NCBI GenBank assembly: GCA_000431215.1
Contig: HF985601.1
Coordinates: 1-8,176, forward strand
Reading direction: 5' to 3'
Length of the DNA stretch: 8,176 bases
Source: Prevotella sp. CAG:1031
GTDB taxonomy: Bacteria; Bacteroidota; Bacteroidia; Bacteroidales; Muribaculaceae
Shown here: in pieces, positions 1-6,482 of the stretch
How positions within the stretch are numbered: position 1 is the stretch's first letter
How the letters are laid out: every line of letters starts with the position of its first letter
Translations under genes and position numbers: made by a program
The notes under the pieces: generated by a model
Database searches by the model: none
What the model was told of the DNA's origin: nothing
Seen by the model: only the letters and a program-made list of their open reading frames with translations

Positions 1-668
1 ACGGCCTGCATGTCGCGGCGGCGCCGGGCTACCGACGCCATGACAGGCAGATTGTTGCGCAATTCACCCCGGCGGCTTCCCGGGACAAGCAGCAGCAGCG
101 GACGCGACGTAAGGTCGTTCTGATAACGGTAGTCCTCGGCCGGGGGGAGCGCCGCTATCTGCGAGTCGATTTCCTCGACGCTCGGATTGCCGACATAGTC
201 TACGTCGACCCCTTCGCGCTTATAGAAATCGACCTCGAAGGGAAATATGCACAGCAGCCGCCGGCATAGCCGTCTGAGAGAACGGATGCGCCATTTTTTC
301 CATGCCCATACCTTGGGGGGGATAAAATAGTAGACAGGAATCGCGAGCTTCTTCGCTGTCGCAGCAAGCTTTAGGTTGAAGTCGGGATAGTCGACAACGA
401 TGAGCGCGTCGGGGCGCTCTTTCTCGAGAGTTTCGCGCGCAAGGGCAAGATTGCGCCCGATGCGTCCGAAATTGCGTATTACCTCACTGAAGCCCATGAA
501 GGCCATGTCGCGGAAATGCAGCAGCGGCCTGTGACCGGCTTCGGCGGCCATCAGGTCGCCGCCGAGGAACGTGAACCGTGCTTCGGGATCTTTTTCTCGC
601 AGACTCGCTATCAGTCTGGAGGCATGGAGGTCGCCGGAAGCCTCTCCGGCAGAGATAAAGTAGCGCAT
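1..668 (-). CDS. lpxB: Lipid-A-disaccharide synthase (N-terminal part, runs off window start)
   Basis: LpxB is a peripheral inner-membrane GT-B glycosyltransferase (GT19). It joins UDP-2,3-diacylglucosamine to lipid X to make the lipid A disaccharide. My translation from the ATG at 668 gives 222 codons before the window edge. Family motifs appear in order: an N-terminal MRYFISAGEASGD (residues 1-13, nucleotide-binding glycine/acid motif), MGFSEV (58-63), VVDYPDFN (91-98, containing the expected catalytic-region Asp), YYFIPPKVWAW (113-123), FPFEVDFY (142-149), VGNP (159-162) and LLVPGSRRGEL (193-203, start of the second Rossmann half). The family is usually about 380 residues, so roughly 40% lies outside the window. 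The start is fixed by the conserved GEASGD motif directly after it; the next Met is residue 40, too late. surE is often the upstream neighbour in Bacteroidales but is absent here; upstream lies a divergent RhuM pseudogene. Identification is firm. Confidence 0.96.
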   Translation of the reverse strand, partial: MRYFISAGEASGDLHASRLIASLREKDPEARFTFLGGDLMAAEAGHRPLLHFRDMAFMGFSEVIRNFGRIGRNLALARETLEKERPDALIVVDYPDFNLKLAATAKKLAIPVYYFIPPKVWAWKKWRIRSLRRLCRRLLCIFPFEVDFYKREGVDVDYVGNPSVEEIDSQIAALPPAEDYRYQNDLTSRPLLLLVPGSRRGELRNNLPVMASVARRRRDMQA

Positions 669-672
669 ATCG

Positions 673-704
673 CAAAGATAAAATGTCGCCGCCATATCTC
701 CAAA
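673..704 (-). promoter_or_regulatory. lpxB promoter (Bacteroidota -33/-7), almost on top of the start codon
   Basis: On the minus strand a TTTG (704-701) is followed by a 20-base gap and TATCTTTG (680-673), a full match to the Bacteroidota -33/-7 pattern TTTG-N19-21-TAnnTTTG. Only four bases separate the last G of the -7 box from the A of the lpxB ATG at 668. In this phylum transcription starts a few bases after the TTTG, so the predicted start falls at or within a few bases of the ATG. That leaves little or no 5' leader. The pattern match is seen; leaderlessness is inferred. Confidence 0.65.
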
Positions 705-837
705 TTTTTTCTTACGACAATGTTACGCAAAGCAGAAATATTCCGAACCCTATGACATAAAATTCTGTAAGCGGAGTCAGTCTGACGCTGCCGACTGTCT
801 CAGAATGAAGGTAGATAATATGGCAATGATAAGAACA

Positions 838-867
838 TTGTGTTTCGGAAATTTATAACTATATTTG
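838..867 (+). promoter_or_regulatory. Promoter of the RhuM-family pseudogene
   Basis: TTG (838-840), a 19-base gap and TATATTTG (860-867) match the Bacteroidota promoter consensus. The ATG of the RhuM reading frame follows at 875, seven bases after the -7 box, so any transcript would have a very short leader. The 13 bases AACTATATTTGCA at 857-869 recur exactly at 2911-2923 in another promoter. The rest of the 669-874 gap between the divergent lpxB and rhuM starts shows only an 11-base near-hairpin (GTCAG-T-CTGAC, 776-786) and no further gene. Confidence 0.6.
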
Positions 868-874
868 CATACTT

Positions 875-1573
875 ATGGCAAAAGAAATCCAGTTTATAAT
901 ATACAATCTGCCTGACGGCGCCGGAACGGTGCCGGCAATTGTTCGCGATGAGACAATATATCTGACTCAGAAGGCGATGGCGGAGCTATTGCGGGGTAGA
1001 GGTTAATACCATTAATTATCATCTTAAGGAAATTTTTTCGACTGACGAGCTGAATGAAGAAGCAACTATTCGAAAAATTCGAACAGTTCAGAATGAAGGT
1101 ACTCGTAGTGTTGAGAGAGAAAGAATATATTACTCTCTCGATGCTATTATCAGTGTAGGCTACCGAGTTAATAGCCGACGTGCAACGCTCTTCCGTCGGT
1201 GGGCTACGCGAGTGCTTAATGAGTATATTCGCAAAGGATTTGTCCTTGATGATAACCGCCTTAAACATGGAAACTCTGTCTTTGGAAAGGACTATTTCCG
1301 CGAACTGCTTGAGCGGGTTCGTTCAATACGAGCCAGTGAACGTCGTATTTGGCAATAGAAATATATATGCTGAATGTAGTATAGATTATGACCGTCAGGC
1401 TCCTGTTACCAGAGAATTTTATGCAATGGTTCAAAATAGGTTTCATTACGCCATCACTGGCCATACCGCTGCAGAAATAATCTATTCCGGAGCCGATCAT
1501 ACAAAATAATCCAACCCAGCAAATCGATTCCGATTTCGACAAGGAAATCCGCGGGTTGTTTGATGATGGTTGA
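875..1573 (+). pseudogene. rhuM: RhuM-family virulence protein, degraded (frameshifts plus internal deletion)
   Basis: The translation follows the RhuM/virulence protein family (PF13310), DNA-binding-like proteins of unknown biochemical role often found on mobile or accessory DNA. Frame 1 of the gene starts MAKEIQFIIYNLPDG and runs to a stop at 1004-1006. Removing one G at 991 restores AELFGVEVNTINYHL and moves into a second frame with SVGYRVNSRRATLFRRWATR and RSIRASERRIWQ, ended by TAG at 1356-1358. A third frame carries AECSIDYDRQAPVTREFYAMV and FHYAITGHTAAEIIY, ending at 1507-1509. A fourth segment (1505-1573) gives DSDFDKEIRGLFDDG, which resembles the family C-terminus. About 100 residues that normally lie between the last two pieces are missing. 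So the gene has a 1-base insertion, a stop with a small deletion near 1356-1365, and a large deletion near 1505. It is also visibly more AT-rich than its neighbours, suggesting acquired DNA. An intact product is very unlikely. Confidence 0.88.
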
Positions 1574-1701
1574 CCGGCGTGCGGTTCAATGACTGTCGGG
1601 TGTGGCAAGTTGTAGACACGATGCCGACGGACGCGTGTTCAAGCTTTTCGTGAAGTAATAGCCTTGTGTCATACGGCTCCGGCCGCCTGACGAAATAATT
1701 A

Positions 1702-1727
1702 GGAGGTGCCCCGCGCGGGGCACCTCC
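1702..1727. terminator. Strong palindromic terminator, probably bidirectional
   Basis: A perfect palindrome (GGAGGTGCCCCGC followed by its reverse complement, 13-bp arms) is flanked by AAATAA on the left and TTATTT on the right, which extend the pairing and give U-rich tails in both directions. It lies between two convergent units: the RhuM pseudogene (+) and the 34-codon gene (-). It most likely ends the minus-strand small transcript at its 3' end and blocks read-through from the other side. Confidence 0.85.
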
Positions 1728-1779
1728 GGTTATTTACTGGTATGGTATAAATCTTAGGTAAGTGGCAGAGCCTGACGGC

Positions 1780-1884
1780 TTAGCGGGTGACAGACTCTGA
1801 ACGTTTAGCCTCTTCGGGACGCACGTAAATGGCGGCTGCGGCATCGCAATACCAACGAAGGGCGCGTGAAAGGAAATGTTTCAT
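1780..1884 (-). CDS. 34-residue small protein of unknown function in its own transcription unit
   Basis: The ATG at 1884 opens a 34-codon ORF ending in TAA at 1782-1780. I do not recognise a named family. The N-terminal half (MKHFLSRALRWYCDAAAAIY) is hydrophobic and aromatic with a few basic residues and could form a short amphipathic or membrane-associated helix. The last 14 residues are polar and charged (RPEEAKRSES core). There is no typical signal peptide. The case for a real gene is its setting: a consensus promoter at 2018-2048, a leader of about 130 bases with a perfect hairpin, then the ORF, then a 13-bp-arm terminator 52 bases after the stop. The whole predicted transcript is about 310 bases. 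Possible roles, all inference: a membrane-associated microprotein, a small toxin-like peptide, a leader peptide, or a dual-function small RNA. Between its stop and the terminator I see nothing else. Confidence 0.6.
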   Translation of the reverse strand: MKHFLSRALRWYCDAAAAIYVRPEEAKRSESVTR

Positions 1885-1991
1885 AATCGTCGTAATATTT
1901 AGTTAGACATGTGCCGGCAGACAGTGGGTCGCTCGGCGTTCGTTGTTCAATAACTATGCTTTATAACATAAAAACACTTGTCCTCCCGAAT

Positions 1992-2007
1992 GGTTCACTC
2001 CTGAACC
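1992..2007 (-). other. Hairpin in the leader of the 34-codon gene
   Basis: Read on the minus strand, GGTTCA-GGAG-TGAACC forms a perfect 6-bp stem with a GGAG tetraloop. It would start only about 5-6 bases after the predicted transcription start. A 5'-terminal hairpin of this kind can protect a transcript from decay or present a binding loop. No known riboswitch class is recognised in the 1885-2013 leader. Confidence 0.5.
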
Positions 2008-2017
2008 AAAAGCGCTG

Positions 2018-2048
2018 CAAAGGTAGTATGATTCTTCGAATTACCAAA
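2018..2048 (-). promoter_or_regulatory. Consensus promoter of the 34-codon gene
   Basis: On the minus strand TTTG (2048-2045), a 19-base gap and TACCTTTG (2025-2018) make a full Bacteroidota -33/-7 promoter. It starts just eight bases beyond the end of the acyltransferase pseudogene reading frame (stop at 2058-2056) and points away from it. Transcription is expected to begin near 2011-2013. Confidence 0.72.
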
Positions 2049-2055
2049 CAAAAAT

Positions 2056-2828
2056 TTAGGCGTGGCGGCGAAGACGGCTGGTAAGCCACTGACGCACAGG
2101 TAGGTCGTAGACTTTCAGACAGGCATAGGCGACGGCTATCGAGGTGACAAAAATCCAGACGGCAACCCAGATGTGGGTCGACGCGGGCGCGTCGGGGTGG
2201 CGCGCGGCCCAGTTCATCTGGACATAGATCATCGGGTAGTGGGTTATATACAGCGGATATGAGATCTCGCCGAGGAATTTGCAGAGTGAGATCTCTTTTC
2301 TGCCGCGCAGCGGGCTGCCGGCTCCGGCGGCGACGACAGCCGGGAATATCACTGCGATGGCGATCAGGCAGTTCCGTTGAGCGAGTTGATCTCCTGCCAG
2401 CCGCGGAAGTCCATCGAGGGCGGCGTGGGGAACATCAGGCAGCCGAGCAGGGCGATTATGAGAGTTTTCCACTAGGGGGTCTCCATTACGAGCGTGAAAA
2501 ACGGAGCGTCGCCGAAGTAGAACCAGAATGCGCCAATGAGTGTGCCCATTATGACCATCGGCTGGAGCCTTATAAGTCGGCGGAGATAGAAATTCCACTG
2601 CGTCATGCGCTCCCAGCGGTCGTCGTAGGCATATCCGATGACGAAGCCCGACAGAATGAAAAAGAAGTCGACGGCGAGATAGCCGTGGTTTATTATCTGG
2701 TCGCATGGGCCGGCGGAATATGTCTCGAAGAGATGGAAAACAACGACGAGCATGGCGGCTACGCCTCGAAGGCCGTCGAGAATCTCGTAGCGCGGTTTTG
2801 ATTTGAATGTGACTTGACCGGTTGGCAT
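2056..2828 (-). pseudogene. Acyltransferase-3 family membrane protein, degraded (nonsense plus internal deletion)
   Basis: This was an OafA/NodX-type integral membrane acyltransferase (PF01757), a family that O-acylates cell-surface sugars. From ATG 2828 the frame reads PRYEILDGLRGVAAMLVVVFH (motif RYEILDGLRG with the family's conserved His in VVVFHLF), then GYLAVDFFFILSGFVIGYAY, then LRRLIRLQP. It hits TAG at 2474-2472 where TGG (Trp) is expected. Reading through gives WKTLIIALLGCLMFPTPPSM, then GWQEINSLNGTA, and a stop at 2366-2364. From about 2367 a different frame carries FLGEISYPLYITHYPMIYVQ and ends RQWLTSRLRRHA, the normal C-terminus. Roughly 120 residues of the central membrane segments are missing at that junction. 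The family is usually about 350-390 residues; about 255 codons survive. Two independent lesions make it a pseudogene. A weak CTTTG-containing -7-like site lies near 2865-2858. Confidence 0.88.
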
Positions 2829-2890
2829 GGATTGTAGGATTGGAACTGTTACGGGCGCAAAGGTCGTAAGAATTATTCTGCCGCAGATTG

Positions 2891-2919
2891 AATATAGTTC
2901 AAATTCTTTGAACTATATT
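2891..2919. repeat. Perfect 13-bp inverted repeat overlapping a promoter
   Basis: AATATAGTTCAAA (2891-2903), a 3-base spacer TTC, then TTTGAACTATATT (2907-2919) form a perfect dyad. It lies between the divergent acyltransferase pseudogene and the 2934 reading frame. Its right arm runs into the -7 box TATATTTG, so it looks like an operator for a dimeric regulator. AT-rich composition, a 3-base loop and no GC stem make a terminator less likely. Confidence 0.6.
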
Positions 2920-2921
2920 TG
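2914..2921 (+). promoter_or_regulatory. -7 promoter element upstream of the 2934 ORF
   Basis: TATATTTG is a full match to the Bacteroidota -7 box, 12 bases before ATG 2934. The -33 element is poorer: the nearest TTG (2888-2890) is 23 bases away, longer than usual. A weak -33 with an overlapping dyad is compatible with a regulated promoter (inference). On the opposite strand the left arm gives TATATTCA (2896-2889), a one-mismatch -7 box that could face the acyltransferase remnant. Confidence 0.45.
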
Positions 2922-2933
2922 CACAAGGCTAAT

Positions 2934-3053
2934 ATGGAACATTCCATCCGATATGATTATGTGGAGCTTCCGCCGGCGGCGCAGATCGGACTTCACTCTC
3001 TAGAATCCTTCGCCGGAGCTGTATCCATGGATAGGGAATGCAGGGCACTGTGA
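2934..3053 (+). CDS. Short 39-codon ORF, likely a broken gene start
   Basis: ATG 2934 follows a -7 promoter box and opens a frame beginning MEHSIRYDYVELPPAAQIGL, which stops at TGA 3051-3053. It has no signal peptide and I do not recognise a family. It overlaps, in another frame, the start of the open frame of the secreted-protein remnant (from 3004). The likeliest reading is that it is the 5' end of a gene whose continuation was lost or frameshifted near 2998-3004. It may come from a different gene than the remnant downstream, joined by a deletion. Confidence 0.3.
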   Translation: MEHSIRYDYVELPPAAQIGLHSLESFAGAVSMDRECRAL

Positions 3054-3888
3054 CTATGCAACTTATTATAAAGGAAGGAACACAACTATAAATCACTGGG
3101 GGTTCTATGGGGTCGGATGGAACGATAAGCGTCTGAATCTGTGCAGCTGGACTGAGGCTGACGGGAAAGCCTCGGATTATGAGATCCGCCCCTTTATCAA
3201 TCGCCCTATGTTCGCCGATTCCGATAATAGTTTCAACATTATTAGTTTGCCTCTGATTCTCGACGGCGACGACTGGAGTCTTCAGACGTCGATATTGAGC
3301 GATCCCGAATACCTCAGTTTCGACTGTCTCGATTTTTTTAGGGAATCTGATCACGCGTATGTCGCCAACAGCCAATATCAGGTCGATGATCTCGATATCG
3401 TCTTCGGCGACAATGTGCCCGTGACACTTTTCATGCGGCCGCGATACGAGCCGTGCTATCTCTTTGTCGGCAGATATGGCGAGATACGCACGGTCGATTA
3501 CGCCAACCATAAGCGAAGCATCAAAAAAGACGGCACCGGCCGCTGGACGCCGTTCGAGGTCAAGGAACAGCCCGACAAATACTTTGCCAAAGGCTTCGGC
3601 GCTTTCTATGAAGGCAGCCTCAGCCAGATAACCGAAGGGGCTCCTTACGGATGGTTTGATGTTCGCATTTCGTTGGCTACCGCCGAAGGGAACACCCAGC
3701 AGCAGGTCATCTCGCCCGCGTTCCGTATCGACGACCTTGCCGGCATCAGATCTGTCGGCTCCGATATTCAGGAAAACAGTTCTGTCGAATATTATAATTT
3801 CCAGGGCATCAGAATATCAAAGCCTGAGCCGGGGATGCCGGTTATCGAGCGGCGCGGCGACAGCGTGGTCAAAACCATCGCAAGGTGA
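3004..3888 (+). pseudogene. C-terminal remnant of a Bacteroidales secreted protein
   Basis: An open frame runs from just after a TAG at 3001-3003 to the TGA at 3886-3888. Its coding character already starts at NPSPELYPWIGNAGH, well before the first ATG (3208), which would give 226 residues. The content is aromatic, beta-rich and extracellular-looking (HWGFYGVGW, CYLFVGRYGEIRTVDY, GWFDVRISL). It ends with VEYYNFQGIRISKPEPG followed by ERRGDSVVKTIAR. That tail matches the 'YYNLQG...G.YI.R.G...K..IR' C-terminus common in Prevotella/Muribaculaceae secreted proteins, usually read as a sorting or anchoring tail. No signal peptide is present, so the 5' part has been lost. I cannot name the enzyme or domain. 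The tail and the terminator after it are intact, so decay affected the 5' side. Confidence 0.65.
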
Positions 3889-3928
3889 CACACCGCCGGT
3901 TTCCGGCGATAGGAATACCGCATAATTT

Positions 3929-3962
3929 CGGAGCGCCTCCCGACCGGCAGGCGCTCCGTTTT
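3929..3962 (+). terminator. Rho-independent terminator after the secreted-protein remnant
   Basis: CGGAGCGCCT (3929-3938) and AGGCGCTCCG (3949-3958) form a perfect 10-bp GC-rich stem with a 10-base loop, followed directly by TTTTATCT. It separates the remnant from the endonuclease gene. Confidence 0.85.
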
Positions 3963-4014
3963 ATCTGTGCTTCGCCAAATTTCGGGAAATTAGTGTTTTC
4001 TGATGAAAAATTTG

Positions 4015-4022
4015 TAATTTTG
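4015..4022 (+). promoter_or_regulatory. -7 box of the endonuclease promoter
   Basis: TAATTTTG matches TAnnTTTG. The -33 position (19 bases upstream, around 3992-3995, AGTG) is a poor match to TTTG. Transcription would start near 4028, giving a leader of about 40 bases before ATG 4067. The leader is AT-rich with no Shine-Dalgarno site, as is usual in this phylum. Confidence 0.5.
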
Positions 4023-4066
4023 CCGTTCCCGTCTTCCGGGTTTATTACCTATTCTACGATATCATC

Positions 4067-6460
4067 ATGAAAACATTTAAGCTGTTTATACTGACGGCGT
4101 TAGCTGTCACATCGGCCGGCAGCGCCACCGGCGCCGAACCGTCGGGATATTATGATTCCTGCAAGGGGAAAAGCGGCGCGGCCCTGCTTACGGCGCTCTG
4201 CAATAAGATTTCGTCGCACACTACAGTGAGCTACAACGGACTGTGGGATCTCTACCGCTCGTCGGACGTCGACGATAACGGCAAGATCTGGGATATGTAT
4301 TCGACCAAGCGCTGGAATGCGGGCGAGAAGTGCGGAAGCTATTCCAAGGTCGGCGACTGCTATAACCGCGAGCACTCTCTGCCGAAGAGCTGGTTCGACG
4401 ATGCCAGCCCCATGTATAGCGAGGCTTACCATATCTATCCCACCGACGGCAAGGTCAACGGCCAGCGCAGCAACTATCCGTTCGGCGAGTGTGAGAACGG
4501 AACGACGCTTTCTTCGAGCAACGGCGTCAAGGCGCTCGGACGTCTCGGAAAGTCGACTTTCCCCGGCTACAGCGGCACTGTCTTCGAGCCCGACGACCAG
4601 TATAAGGGCGATTTCGCCCGCAGCTATTTCTATATGGCGGCCTGCTACAACGACAGAATCTCGTCGTGGCACAGCGACGCCATGGCCGGCAACAAGTATC
4701 CGGCTTTCAAGGAATGGACGGTCAACCTGCTTCTGAAATGGCACCGCGAAGACCCCGTCAGCAAGAAAGAACTCGACCGCAACGAGGCTGTCGCGAAACG
4801 TCAGAACAACCGCAACCCGTTTATCGACCATCCCGAACTCGCCGAACATATCTGGGGCAACAAGAAGACGACCCCCTGGAACGGCGACTCTTCTGCTCCC
4901 GAGACGGCCTCATTCGTGCGTCCGTCCAACGGTCAGACTGTCGACCTGGGCCGCACGACGCTCAACAACGCCGTCAGCACGGCCGTCAGTGTGTCGGGCA
5001 AAGGCTTCACTTCCAACGTCAGCGCCACCGTCAGCGGCGCCGGGTTCTCTGTCAGTCCCGCCTCGCTGTCGGCCTCGGCTGTCAACGCCGGCACGTCGGT
5101 GACAGTCACTTACCGTCCGACGGCCGCGTCGCAGACGTCGGCCACACTGACTTTCAGCGGCGACGGTGCCACGGCGACTGTTAAACTCACCGGCGACGTT
5201 GTCAGCGGCATTCCCGCCAACCAGCCAACGAATATCGACCGCGACGCATTCACAGCCAACTGGGTGAATGTCGGTTCGGCTTCGACTGTCTACACTCTCT
5301 ATGTCACTCAGAACGGCAGCAATCTCGCGGGCTATCCGCGTCAGATGGCGGCCGGCGCAACATCTTACAGGGTCACGGGGCTCGAGGAAGGCTCGACATA
5401 CGTCTACTGGGTCACCGGTCTCGGCCTGGAGAGCAACCATGTCACCGTCACAACCCACTCCGATCTGCCCGAGATCAATGCGCTGCCCGACGAAGACCTC
5501 GTGTTCACCGCCCGTCCCGGCGAGCCGAGCCGCGACATTTCGGTAACAGTCGACGCCTATATGATCGACCATGAGATAGAGGTCAGTGTCGACGCTCCTT
5601 TCGAGGTCAGCACCGACCGCAGCCGCTGGTTCAGGGCCGTCATCCTCGACCCCGACGACGACCACTTCTTTATCCGTGTCAACTCGGCCGACAAGGGTGT
5701 GTTCTATTCGGCAGTGACAATGAGTGCCGATGGATATGTGTTCGACGATCTGCGGGCTATGGCCACAATATCTGACGGCACGGCCGCAGGCGAGTTCTTC
5801 GAATCGTTCGAGGCCATGCAGAGCGCGGGCTACAGCGAGCAGACTCTCGAGCTTGACGCCGCCTCGTGGCGCTTCGACGGTGCCGGCGCCTTCGCCGACG
5901 ACCGCGTGGCCCACACAGGCAGCCAGGGCGTGCGCTTCAACCGCGACGCCGGAAGCTATGCCGAAATGACTACCGGCCCGCGCGGGTCGTTCTCGAAACT
6001 GACCTTCATGACGCGCCTGTTCGACAGCGAAGCCGCCGAGATTGCCGTTGAGATCAGCACCGACGGCGGCAAAAACTGGAAGCGCGTCACCGCAGTCTCC
6101 CCGACATCCGACTGGCGCGAGACCGCTGTCGACCTCGCCGGCGACGAGGCCGATCTGCGCGTGAGGTTTGTGAAGACTTCCGGCGCGCGCGTGGCCCTCG
6201 ACGATGTCAGCCTGACAGGCTCGTTCGGTGCCCTCGGCGATGTCACCGCCGAACGCCGCACCTGGGACGCCTATAACCTCGACGGTGACCTCGCAGTCGA
6301 CGTCGCCGCGGCCGAAGCTATCGACGTGAACGTCTACAGCCTCGACGGCATCCGGCGCGCCTCGCTGACCGCCGCTCCCGGCATAACCCGTATCGTGCTC
6401 CCCGCCGGACTCTACATCGTCGTTGTCGGCGACGACTCGCGCCGCGTCGTCATCCGCTGA
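4067..6460 (+). CDS. Secreted multidomain endonuclease I (EndA/NucM family)
   Basis: A 797-residue secreted nuclease expected to cleave extracellular DNA or RNA without strong sequence specificity. Residues 1-23 form a signal peptide (MKTFKLFILTALAVTSAGSATGA). Residues 25-265 are an endonuclease I domain (PF04231, beta-beta-alpha metal fold): CYNREHSLPKSWF at 98-110 holds the catalytic E102-H103, YHIYPTDGKVNGQRSNYPFG (121-140) supplies the candidate metal-binding Asn, and NRNPFIDHPELAEHIWG (248-264) is the family's closing motif. Then come an Ig-like/ASH-type beta domain (about 280-378), an FN3-like domain (about 383-462), another beta domain (about 468-570), a jelly-roll domain starting FFESFEAMQSAGY (577) and ending in ALDDVSLTG (about 718), and a C-terminal domain (about 730-797) ending AGLYIVVVGDDSRRVVIR, like type IX secretion sorting tails. 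Classical EndA enzymes have only the first domain (about 230 residues). The start is set by the signal peptide. The gene is monocistronic, between two terminators. Confidence 0.9.
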   Translation: MKTFKLFILTALAVTSAGSATGAEPSGYYDSCKGKSGAALLTALCNKISSHTTVSYNGLWDLYRSSDVDDNGKIWDMYSTKRWNAGEKCGSYSKVGDCYNREHSLPKSWFDDASPMYSEAYHIYPTDGKVNGQRSNYPFGECENGTTLSSSNGVKALGRLGKSTFPGYSGTVFEPDDQYKGDFARSYFYMAACYNDRISSWHSDAMAGNKYPAFKEWTVNLLLKWHREDPVSKKELDRNEAVAKRQNNRNPFIDHPELAEHIWGNKKTTPWNGDSSAPETASFVRPSNGQTVDLGRTTLNNAVSTAVSVSGKGFTSNVSATVSGAGFSVSPASLSASAVNAGTSVTVTYRPTAASQTSATLTFSGDGATATVKLTGDVVSGIPANQPTNIDRDAFTANWVNVGSASTVYTLYVTQNGSNLAGYPRQMAAGATSYRVTGLEEGSTYVYWVTGLGLESNHVTVTTHSDLPEINALPDEDLVFTARPGEPSRDISVTVDAYMIDHEIEVSVDAPFEVSTDRSRWFRAVILDPDDDHFFIRVNSADKGVFYSAVTMSADGYVFDDLRAMATISDGTAAGEFFESFEAMQSAGYSEQTLELDAASWRFDGAGAFADDRVAHTGSQGVRFNRDAGSYAEMTTGPRGSFSKLTFMTRLFDSEAAEIAVEISTDGGKNWKRVTAVSPTSDWRETAVDLAGDEADLRVRFVKTSGARVALDDVSLTGSFGALGDVTAERRTWDAYNLDGDLAVDVAAAEAIDVNVYSLDGIRRASLTAAPGITRIVLPAGLYIVVVGDDSRRVVIR

Positions 6461-6482
6461 TTAATGCTAAAATCGCTCTGGT

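Noticed and set aside
776..808. Short inverted repeats (GTCAG-T-CTGAC and AGTCAGTC/GACTGTCT) between lpxB and rhuM
   Set aside because: The arms are only 5-8 bases, one with a mismatch, and have no T-tract or link to a promoter, so they are within what chance gives.
894..1608. Two minus-strand open frames (115-124 codons) over the RhuM region
   Set aside because: The plus strand encodes recognisable RhuM segments throughout; these frames are antisense shadows.
1590..1655. Plus-strand end fragment reading DADGRVFKLFVK before TAA, resembling a secretion-tail ending
   Set aside because: Only about 20 codons are open in this frame and there is no supporting upstream sequence. It could be a scrap of a lost gene, but the match is too short to annotate.
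2259..2801. Plus-strand open frame of 180 codons over the acyltransferase
   Set aside because: The minus strand carries clear PF01757 motifs; the plus-strand translation is a low-complexity arginine-rich shadow.
4910..5914. Long open frame (334 codons) antisense to the endonuclease gene
   Set aside because: It lies wholly opposite a high-GC coding gene with clear domain content. Its translation has no family character, so it is a shadow frame.
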